Assembly: GCA_013368315.1 (NCBI GenBank)
Contig: JAACJM010000027.1
Location: forward strand, 558,001 to 622,000
DNA: 64,000 nt
Reading direction: 5' to 3'
DNA from: Tetrapyrgos nigripes
Taxonomy: Eukaryota > Basidiomycota > Agaricomycetes > Agaricales > Campanellaceae
Position numbers and translations under genes: made by a program. The notes under the pieces were generated by a model. It saw only the letters and a list, made by a program, of their open reading frames with translations. It made no database searches and was not told where the DNA came from. This document shows positions 55,158 to 64,000 of the stretch, piece after piece; the stretch's first letter is position 1; the number at the start of each line of letters is the position of its first letter.

Positions 55158-55856
55158 ATCAAATATTATCTCCAGATGTCAAAGCGCCGTGCCGCCACAT
55201 AATCCAAATTGGGAGCATTTTCTCACACTCGATCCTGTCCACTCCCATATCGTTGGGTTCTGGAGCATCACTTCTCACTCTCTTCAGGGTTAATTGTATA
55301 TTTCTCTGGGTCTATTATGATCTCTTCTAGAGAGAGAAATATGTATCTAAGCCAGATGCTCAGTCCTGTCGATTCAGGACCATGCAAAATTATTCACTCT
55401 CTTATCTACTGCTTCGTGGTCAGGCTGTATCTGGTTCTTACACATGTCAGTGTGGATGGTGGCGTTGGAGCTGATTGCAAGAATGATATGCTAAATACAG
55501 AATCATTGTAGCTTTTCCATGGATGTTTCCTGTACTCCAGAATATCACCTGTGTGAAATCCTCACTGCAGAAGAAGGTACCCTGATATCAATGAAAGCTA
55601 ATAAAACACTTGTGACGACAAGGTGTGATATAGATGGCATCTGATATGAATCCCAGCAGTTATAGAAGCTGTTTCCGACTCTTGGTGGTACAGAACATTC
55701 AATATTGCTATTTTTGCTCTACAATGAAGCATGCTGCATCAGCGTGTGCATCAACGCGTTTTTAAACCTCATCCGATTCTGGGCTGTCTCTCCAGTTCAA
55801 CTCTTGTCGTTCTTTTCGTCTCTTCGTCTGGCTGGCCCAGCCATACCTCTGCGCAA
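55158..55856. other. Intergenic, no gene supported
   Basis: AT-rich DNA between the MITE-like element and the Cys/His-cluster gene; short open frames only. Confidence 0.5.
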
Positions 55857-57567
55857 ATGGATCGTCCTGAAGCTCCACTGCGACAACTTTCTTGCCATCA
55901 CATCTCCAAGAAGAAACACAAATCTCCTTGCTCTTGTCCAGACTTCGCGAAGGCCGAGAATTCCAACCGTTGTTGCTGTGGCCATGCTCATCGCAAACAT
56001 TACACTGAAGTGTCTACCGCTGCTTGTCCTGTTCCCATTGATATGTCTGTGGGGTCCAATGTTCATTCACCACCTTCTCAGCCCTGCTCCTCTATCGAAC
56101 AGCTCATTGCAGAAAGTCTATCGGCAAACTCCAAGTCCTTCATGGCCAAAGCAGCCATCGAGATGCACAAAGGTCTCACAGCTCCCCAAGTGTCTAATCC
56201 TCACGCACCTAGTACCTCATCTAACGGTAAAAAGGTGTAAGTATCTTAATCTTCTCTGCAGAATTTTACTCATACAATTGTTGGATAGGACACGAGCTGT
56301 TAGACATGCCAAGGCAGCAAGTGGTAATGATGGATCTGGAAGGTAAGGCTTTAACACTTGATTATTATTTTTCTATCATTCATTCTGTGTTTCTGAAAGT
56401 GTCGGTCAGCCATCTAAAGTCAAGCGGATAGCTGGGTTGATTTGCATGCCTCATGGTATTCAGTCATCTGTACGTCAAATTTCTGCATGGATCTGTAACT
56501 ATAACTGATTTATTAGAGCAGGAAGTCGACGGAGATGAACTCCGTGTCAGTCTGAAATACTCACAAACCAACATTGACTATCTTCAACAGCTGGGGCTTG
56601 CACACTCTACTTCCAATGGCGCTAGCCTTAGCGTTTCACTGGACCACTCTGATCTCTCAGTTTTTCTCATCAAATGTTTTCCCTTCTTGCGATATTCATA
56701 TGAAAACCTGAAGGGAGATGGTCGAGCACCATGGGTTGTTTGCTCACTTTCGTACAATATGCTTAATATTTCCCCAATAAAGTTTCCAACTGGTAATGAC
56801 ATCTATGAGAAGCGCTCATGTCAAAGCAAGGGATGGAAACAGCAATGGATATATATCGGTGTGTTACTTATCAGTCGCTTGTGCTGATCACTGACACTTC
56901 AAGTGCTCTTTAATTTTTTATGAAGCTTCTCGTGATCCAATTCCAAAGGAAATCCTCATTGAACACAGTGAGGAGACTCCTAGTGATTTCGAACGCCTAT
57001 GGAACAGGCTCGCGAAATTGGAAGGATGGCCAGACAGTTTATGTTTTATTTCTTCTGTTTTATCTTTGCTAAATATTCATCTGACTTATCTGGGTAGATG
57101 ATACTCTGGACAAAGACGATGAGGGCCAGGAAAGTGAAGATGAAACTGAAGCATCTGCAGGAGACAAGAGGAAACGTAAATCAAGTGATGATGCGTGTAA
57201 GTATGATGGGGTCTTAGATATTTTCTTACATATGCAGTTTGCTGATCTGTTTTATTGCATAGGTACTTCGAACAAGAGACGTCGCAGATCCGCTCGATTG
57301 ATCTTAGCTGCCTCAAGCTCCAGCTCTAGAAAGGGAAAAGGTGTGTCATTGTGATGAATATTTATAAACATGGTCATAATCTAAAGATTTCCGCATATTA
57401 ACAGGCCGTGTCGAAACATCCCCTATAGAAACTGATGCCGATCAAGATATGGAGAGTGCCAATAATAGTGACATTGAAGAAGTAGATCCCGCTTCTTCAG
57501 CATCACCTTCTGTCAGTCTGGGGTTCTTTGATCCTTGGAATCCAGACCGCAAATTTACCCTCCTTTA
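55857..57567 (+). CDS. Cys/His-cluster protein of a lineage-expanded basidiomycete family
   Basis: Start chosen at MDRPEAPLRQLSCHHISKKK (55857); the ORF is open further up but this ATG directly precedes the conserved part. A metal-binding-like cluster 'CSCPDFAKAENSNRCCCGHA' + H is at residues 27-48. It continues 'SSIEQLIAESLSANSKSFMA', then short exons including 'KRIAGLICMPHGIQ', and a globular part 'SLKYSQTNIDYLQQLGLAHS' with 'FLIKCFPFLRYSYENLKGDG' and 'WVVCSLSYNMLNISPIKFPT' (56545-56795). The acidic/basic tail 'EDETEASAGDKRKRKSSDDA' ends with FDPWNPDRKFTLL. Introns are short GT..AG. The fold resembles mushroom-specific proteins with a CxC…CxCxH cluster of unknown role, possibly DNA-binding or transposon-derived. 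No lesion seen. Confidence 0.55.
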
Positions 57568-57674
57568 AATGCAATGCTCCCTGTTACATATTCATACCCA
57601 CCTTTCTTGGCTTCTGAACCACGATATTACGATCATTACCATTTAATTACACATGCTCTTTGGTTTCTAGTATT

Positions 57675-60600
57675 CTAGTACATGACAGAGTCCAGTTGTG
57701 CAAGTATACTTTTGAATACAACCACTGCTCGGACCCACTTTTCTGCTCGAGGACGCCAAATCAAATCTGGAAGCTCCACTTGAAGTTCTCGTGTACCCCG
57801 TTTGCCAGATGGAATGTGATAAAATGATGGATAACTACCATATTCCCATTCACCAGGCTGCATCCCGTATCCTTCTGGTATGGTGCCTTGCGCTTCAACC
57901 TTTGCGAGTGTTTCTACAAAAACACGTTCGAGCTGTGGAAGGTTATTGAATGGATTGACAATGCGAGGCGTCTTGACTGGGGGAGCAGTGAATTTGCCAT
58001 CATGAACCGTTCCTAGGTCTGCAATTTGTTGATCAGAATCAACATCGACATCTTCAATACTCTGATCTCTGATAATATCAATAGGCTCCTTGGCAGTTTG
58101 TCCAGCACCTCTCATTCCATCACGATGCTGTTGAATACGGGCATCAGAAATCTGCGGGTACGCCATGCGGGTACACTGCGGTTACATGCGGGTACCCATT
58201 ATCCTTTGCTTATCATGTAGAATCTTAGTTGATAAAGCCTTCTAATTGCTCTTTTATTGTGTAGATACTAAGATAGTCTTTTCACAATGCAGAGCCTGCT
58301 ATGTAGCTATTTCACGAAGAATAGAACGCGCCGTCGGTATTCACGTAAAATCATTCATACAAAAATGATGGGATTACGCGGTATATGTAAGGCTCAGCTT
58401 CACCTATTATTGACACTTTCTGACCCGCTCTGCGCTCACCTTTGCCAGTCTCTGCAAAATGGGACTCCTTGTAAGCATGAGTATCCAATGACATGTAGCC
58501 TTAGTCACATAGAATATTCTTTTTGTAGAAATGGCTTGGTAAAAGCATCATACGCCCCGCTGTTGATGCTATTTTCCCTGAGATACTATACCACGGAGGT
58601 TACTGTCCCAGCATGAAAGGAAGTTCAGTCACGCATCACAGCCAAAATGTTCTAAGGCCAGATTTGACATTTTCTATTTTTTTCAGATTTTTTTTGGTCA
58701 GAAAGACTGAACTTTCATTCATGCCAGGACAGTAGTATATATGTGCAAATAGCCATTAGTTCTTTCCAACGGACTCTCATACAACATAAAGGCGAGAAAT
58801 ATAGTACCCGCATAGGTACCCGCATGGTGCCCGCATGGTACCCGCATGTGCACAGCCACTGCGGGTACCATGCGGGTGCATTACCAGCATCCACACAACA
58901 TCTAAATCACTTCTAATGGTTTGAAAACAAGGAATGCTGTAGCTCCTGTACTAATAGCCAGTACCTTGACATACTCAATGTGTAGAAGTGAATTTCTATC
59001 ACAAATTCTACTAAATCTTAGGCTAAATTCACATTGATCTTGACTTTTCTAGGAATTGGATCTACAAATTACCTTAGTAAACACTTGAACATTGGCTCAG
59101 TGATGTATTACAATGAGTAGGTTGCATTTACAATCAGAATTATGAAGAGTTTTATTCATGTGCAGGCTTCATTTCGAGTCTAAGGGTAATTTTGGTACAT
59201 AATTCATAGAATATTGGCATGCAGAGAATGAAAATAGTCTCTACTGCATGCAATAGGCTTTTGGCAATAATATCCAGGCTGTTTTGTAGAGAAATACTTG
59301 AGTTATCAATGAGACTCTACTGGATGGGAGTAAGTGGCTGTGCTTATCCATGTACATTTGAGTTTCACTACACTTCGTTGAAGTCCATTTACAAGCTCTA
59401 TGTACACTTTTACACCTCTCTACTATGTTACAAATGCTTGTATGTATGTCATACATTGTTGAACTCAAATATTTACTGGTACCCGGGATGTACCCGCAGC
59501 CCCGCAGGGGGTACCCGCAGATTTACCGATACCGTGTTGAATAGAGCCACGTACTCCATAACTCTCATTGATCTGGTCAAGTGTGAGTCCATCGCAATCA
59601 TCGGGTGGATCCAAGTCAAGATATACACCATGCTCAATCATTCCTGTGAGAAGAATATCCCGCAAGATATTTCAGCTAAAATTGAAGTAGATTATGAATA
59701 AAGTTCGTACATCAGGCGATTGATTATGTCCAAGTCCACTTATTGGTTTTCCATTCCACTCTCTCTGGAACTCCGAACAATCTGGTTGATAAGATCAAGA
59801 AATAAATGGTGAATGATCCATAGATGATGGGGATTGTCTCGTTGAAGGCCATGAAGATCTTCAAGGCGGAAAAAAAAAGCCCTCCAGCGGCGAACAAACT
59901 GACACCCAACCTCCACCCATAGGCGCTCAATGCGTGTGTTATGAGTGGAACTTGAAATTAGTCATCTCTCTGTTTGCGCTAGACACAAATAAAAACTTAC
60001 GAGCCCCAAATGAATGATCCACGGTTTAAGCCTCGCTCTCTAAGCATGTACAGTGCAACATCTTTATTTTCTTTCCCTATCAGCTCTAATCCGGGATGGC
60101 AATACATTCATTTGAACTGCATCAATGAATAGCTCTAGAACAGTTGAGGCCCGATTATTGCCACTGGCACGAATACCGGTTACCTGTGGTAAAGGTAAAC
60201 AGACAAATAATCATATGAGACCAATTAAAGACTTACTTTTCTAGAGTAGCCATCAACTATGCCGTGAATGACAATTCCCCAAAGAATAAGCTTATGATGT
60301 CCATCGATGTGCCAGAGAGCATGGGGTCTCTTGACATGATAAGTGCGCCTAGAGATCAACTCGCGTTTTTTTGTTCGGAGAACTCGTCCAACACCATCGG
60401 TCCGGTGTATTGAATCGATCACACGCTGCCTCTTGACTCGAACGCCATGGGAAGTATGGAGATGGGAGATAATGTAGCTGTGTCCTGATGTAGGATGGCT
60501 GTGGCGGTATGCCCTGACCAGCTGATCAAGCTTTTCATCACTGATATCACTGTATGTGACATCCAAGCCACGGTCATTGAGACGTCTGCGCAATGTCTTG

Positions 60601-61152
60601 GCACTAATACCCAATGACCTTGCCATTCGGGAGCGACACATTCGATCTGGTGCAGCTGCAGCCTGTAGCAGGGTGGAATCTATTTCTTTTCTAGGCCGTC
60701 CAGGCTTTCCAGTGCGGAGAAGTGTTAAAGTGTGAAGGGAATGTACATTGGAATCGTCTCTGAGAAATTTGTCAACGTCATTCCAGGTCATATCTAAATT
60801 TAGTAGAATGTACGTACGTTGCTCACAAGGACTTCAGTGCACCTGTCAGCAGGTTTAGAAGGCCAACCACAGCTATAGTAGTATTCTTGATCCAGTCCAT
60901 TGGTAAATGTTCTTGCTGCGCAAATTCTTCAAATGTAAGAAGAATGATCAACCCTTTCCCAGCTAGCTGCTCAGCATGGAACGAGATTCGAATGGGGTCT
61001 GCTTCTTCATTTGGAACACTAGAGGCATGATCAAAGAGAGAGCGTAACTCTTGATATGCACTGTAGACACTAGAAGACCATGATTTCTCAGGATATAGCT
61101 CTGAGATTGGGTATGGGGGAAGAGGCGGAAGAATGGGTGTTGTAGAAGCCAT
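57675..61152 (-). pseudogene. Integrase-core DDE protein of basidiomycetes, broken
   Basis: Starts MASTTPILPPLPPYPISELY (ATG 61152). The second exon (60791-60225) has a helix-turn-helix part 'RSRMARSLGISAKTLRRRLN' and the start of the integrase core 'YHVKRPHALWHIDGHHKLIL' (first D) with 'GIVIHGIVDGYSRKV'. The next exon has 'TGIRASGNNRASTVLELFID' and IRADRG (second D). Then 'HNTRIERLWVEVGCQFVRRW' (E in RIERLW) and 'LHGLQRDNPHHLWIIHHLFL'. The C-terminal region 'DCDGLTLDQINESYGVRGSI' + 'QQHRDGM' ends at 57675. Lesions: a 1-bp loss near 60090, another near 59790 and the 58138 insertion. The family looks like domesticated or mobile integrases of unknown task. Confidence 0.8.
58138..59534. mobile_element. 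MITE-like element inside the integrase-core gene, 9-bp duplication
   Basis: Ends share (A)AATCTGCGGGTAC in inverted orientation with CGG and ATC outside it. Flanks are TGTTGAATA at 58129-58137 and 59535-59543. Removal restores GVRGSI-QQHRDGM in frame. Subterminal DNA is rich in GCGGGTAC/GTACCCGC boxes (58150-58195, 58806-58875, 59480-59520). No protein. An 8-bp duplication is possible if the tips are A/T. Confidence 0.82.
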
Positions 61153-61331
61153 GAATGTTGGGACATCTCCTATCTGCTAGCTCAAATAACATCTTCGGAG
61201 AATTCCACAGGCTTCTGTGGCTAATCATAGCAAATGGCACATGTCAAACTTGCGGCCAACACACCTTTCCTTTCTTCCTCCACTATCGTCTGTCTCTACA
61301 GTCTTTCATCTCTTGTCTGCCTCTTGAAATC

Positions 61332-62666
61332 ATGGATCCTTCCCCCATGGTGCAAGATCCAAAGCTTTTCCATCCTACAGGTGACATCATTATTCAGGTA
61401 GGTGTTACGCTACACAAATGTACTTCTTTTACAATCATTAATTGATCAATAGGTCGAAAACGTTCTTTTCAAAGTCCACACATTCCTGGTTGTTCCCCGC
61501 ACGCAGGTTCTCCGAGATTACTTGAGCACTATTGAGAATCAGCCACTGGAATCGCGTGAAGGCTCTTCCATTACCAATCCTCTACATCTCAGCGGGGTTT
61601 ATGTGGAAGAATTTCGGGCATTTCTTGATGTAATCTATGACCTGTGAGCGTTAGCTCTGTATACATAACACATAAACACTGACCCACCCTCAGGGACTCA
61701 ATCCTCACACAGAAAAAACGAGACGTGTCCTATTACCTTGCCGTGTTATGTCTGTCTAGCATGAATCTGTGGGAACCTGGCGTCGATTTTGCCATTCAAG
61801 GTATCAATTCCCTTGATCCAAAAGAGCTTCAGCCATATGCCAAGATTGTTCTTGGTGTAGTAAATCGCCAGGATACATGGGTCTTTGATGGTGTACGATG
61901 GTTATTTGTTTCCGGTCCGGTGATCCCACAGCCAGATGATAAGGAGATCTTCAAGTGTGCGTGTTTTGTATATCTGTATTGATCTTGACTGACAGTAGTG
62001 TCCAGAAAATCCTTCCATTGACCAGTGCTCCATTGACTGGATCCTTCGGGATGGCTTCACTCTCCTCACAAATACGATCACTGAGCTCATTCACCATGCT
62101 CTGCGCTTCCCAAACCACGATAAGGCTGCATGGGGGACTTTCAATTACGAGGCCGAAGAATGAGGCTGAGTTCTTTGCACTCGGTTTCTGCTTGTGGCTA
62201 TGTCTAATTGGTGCCCCGGTTATTCCCGGTGTATTCCTTCCGATTTTACCCATTTCTGAACCCCTAGCCCCTGAGTGTGATTTTGTCCGTCGGTTTTTTG
62301 CGCCTAACTGTATCATTCTGTCCTTGGCAGCATCAAAATAAAATGATGTGTGCTTCACCAGGCCTCGTACTCACCACGCCTCAGCGCTGGCCCACACCCT
62401 CTTCATTGTGATAATCATGCACAATGTGTCTCTGCAGTTGAGATCGAGTGGAAACGTATCGCCAAGAAGCTCCCCTTACAATTCAAGGCTGTCAATGGTC
62501 AATGGGCACTCTCCTTTGAAGTAGTTGAACATCTTGAGAAATTCCCATTTAGATCTATGGATCCTCGCTGTCGGGCACAGATGTTTTCCATACTCAATAG
62601 TAGGGCAGTTGGGTTCTATTGTAGTATCTGTCGTGCTATCTGCGACAAGTTGATGACACTGTCCTA
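61332..62666 (+). CDS. BTB/POZ domain protein
   Basis: Exon 1 (61332-61397) MDPSPMVQDPKLFHPTGDII joins exon 2 (61453-61643): 'VENVLFKVHTFLVVPRTQVL', 'LHLSGVYVEEFRAFLDVIYD'. Exon 3 (61694-61954) reads 'SYYLAVLCLSSMNLWEPGVD' and 'ELQPYAKIVLGVVNRQDTWV'. This order (FkVH, a variable loop, 'l.lsgv..eeF..fl.vlY', then helices of a BACK-like tail) is the standard mushroom BTB/POZ protein, a dimerisation and cullin-adaptor-type fold whose targets here are unknown. Later exons include 'DWIRDGFTLLTNTITELIHH' and 'EWKRIAKKLPLQFKAVNGQW' with 'SMDPRCRAQMFSILNSRAVG', ending TAG at 62666. No lesion found; introns by eye. The gene is divergent from the integrase-core gene, start-to-start distance about 180 bp. 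Confidence 0.75.
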
Positions 62667-62741
62667 GTCGCTTACCAATTAGCTCTTTGCACCTCATTCA
62701 TACCCAACTTCTGTCATTTGTTATTTATTTAGTTTTAATTA

Positions 62742-64000
62742 CGAGGCCTCTTAAAGGCCGAGTTAACTTAGGTCGACTTTTGCTATCTTCCCACGCCTGC
62801 AGATTTCTATTGCGGTCTCTAAGACAACCGAATTGCCTAGACTCGGTCTGGACCGGGTCCAAGGACTAATGACGCTGACTTGAACCACGACGTCATGTCT
62901 TGTTTCTCCAATATCCCGTCCCTCAAGCTTGCCTTCGTCTCGAGTACAGATTTAGAACCCTCCAACAAAATCAGCTCTCTGTTTTTGCTCTCTTACGTAC
63001 TTCAAGCAACAGGACTCAGCAGGTGGATATCAATGTCAAGCCCAGCAAACGAGGATTGTAAAGAGGGAGAAGAGGGTCAATATTTAATCCAATTGTTCTC
63101 CGGAAAGTGCGTTGACCTTGGATACTACATTGTTTTCCTTTGGCTAGCGTCTTGCTTATAATGATTGATATATTTGTCGTTCTTGGCTGGTCTATCATTG
63201 CTGAAAATCTGCTAACACAGAGCTGGAGAATATGATACACGACCGGTACCCTTTTCAAATTCTTGGCATAACTATGGTTTGCTATTGCCGGTCTCCTACA
63301 ATACCGACAACCGAAGGATCAGTCTAGAACCTGTCCTCACATGATACGTCCTGGATGTCGTCACCAAGTACCACCCTCCCCCTTCTTCGCTTCTTCGCTC
63401 CCACTTCCACCTATGCCTCCTCCTCCATAGTGCGCAATTTCGTTCAGGCTATCGTTCTTAATCACCAACATCACCCAAAATTGCACCCCCATCAACAGCC
63501 GACTACAAGGCATGTATACGCAGGCCCATTCGCTGGTAGGAAGAACAGGATACTAAAGCGCCCATACATGCTGCTTGTCAGTGCGTGCTTTCTTTCACTC
63601 AGGATAGGGGTTAACACTGACACTTAATTTCAGCTTAAATCACTCGAAGTTGACATTGTTCATTCAGATAGTATGCTCTTTTATTGTCGTTGACTTTTCA
63701 GCGTTCCGCCGTCCAATGTATCCTTACTAGCTAATTAGTAACTACGGACTTAGAGATAATTTTAGCACCACTAGTTCTCAGTCGTCTGACTTCTGCTTGT
63801 ACCAACCCTTTGTGCAAGTCAATACACCCATATATCAGGATCTTCATTGAGTGTACTGTGTGTATCCTAACGATGCATTTTTGAGTAGTGTTGTAAATTC
63901 TATGAATGTGTATGAAAAGGCCTCGTAACTTGCCACGCGAAGCGATGACTCTTTACCCCAGTTTTAATATACCTTTGACATTGTGTCCTGAAATTTGGCA
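62742..64000. repeat. Copy of the GTTACGAGGCC repeat with insertion, runs off the window
   Basis: 62742-62870 matches 52213-52330 (ACGAGGCCT, GCCGAGTTAACTTA, CACGCCTGCA, TTTCTATTG). 63299-63360 contains CCGACAACCGAA as at 52308, and 63922-64000 matches from 52436 (GGCCTCGTAA, TTGCCA(C/T)GCGAAGC). The spacing is about 1.2 kb instead of about 220 bp, so other DNA is inserted. No gene supported. Confidence 0.5.

Noticed and set aside
63355..63627. 90-codon frame MSSPSTTLPLLRFFAPTSTY
   Set aside because: Low-complexity, inside a repeat, no recognisable family and no supporting splice structure.

Overview
The window is from a fungal nuclear genome, most likely an Agaricomycete (Basidiomycota). 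The evidence is short spliceosomal introns in nearly every gene and gene families typical of mushroom genomes: KDZ transposase with its cysteine-cluster region, TET/JBP-type 2OG-Fe(II) dioxygenase, a Plavaka/tnp2-type CACTA transposase, an integrase-core DDE gene and a BTB/POZ gene. Almost everything is mobile DNA or relics of it. I see no rRNA gene and no CRISPR array.

The main structure is a set of nested insertions, each supported by a sequence that closes up when the insert is removed. (1) A degenerate Ty3/gypsy element on the minus strand has a 5' LTR at 47399-47933, Gag at 46720-45519 and protease at about 45300-44541, and resumes with reverse transcriptase and RNase H at 1644-1, running off the left edge. 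(2) It is split by a KDZ/TET transposon (1650-44535, about 100-bp inverted ends, 5-bp duplication TACTG). That element carries a KDZ transposase, a viroplasmin-domain gene, a TET/JBP gene, a tRNA-like gene followed by a strong hairpin, and a further conserved gene. (3) The KDZ transposase gene is itself split by a 30.8-kb element (4085-34915) with perfect CACTG termini, subterminal repeats and a 3-bp duplication (TGT on the plus strand). (4) Inside that element sit a non-autonomous LTR element (24588-27291, duplication ATTCC), a solo LTR (11219-11684, duplication AGGTG) and an hAT-like element (12161-13305, duplication GTGTGGAA).

The 30.8-kb CACTG element is the most unusual object. It is one giant inverted repeat with arms 4085-19750 and 19944-34915 around a spacer of about 190 bp. 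It contains no recognisable transposase, but carries copied host genes or fragments read outward in both arms: a histidine acid phosphatase (whole on the left, broken on the right), eIF3a pieces, an AHA1-like gene (right only), a Ser/Pro-rich gene (left only), unidentified genes and a ~460-bp module amplified four to five times per arm. It resembles a Pack-CACTA element that has become a foldback.

Right of the gypsy LTR (47934-64000) lie a Plavaka transposase with a convergent accessory gene, a solo LTR-like repeat, two MITE-like elements with 9-bp duplications (54068-55157; 58138-59534), a Cys/His-cluster gene, a broken integrase-core gene and a BTB/POZ gene. The Plavaka gene starts abruptly at the gypsy LTR, so the gypsy element may sit inside it, a further nesting level. 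Many premature stops are explained by C-to-T changes.
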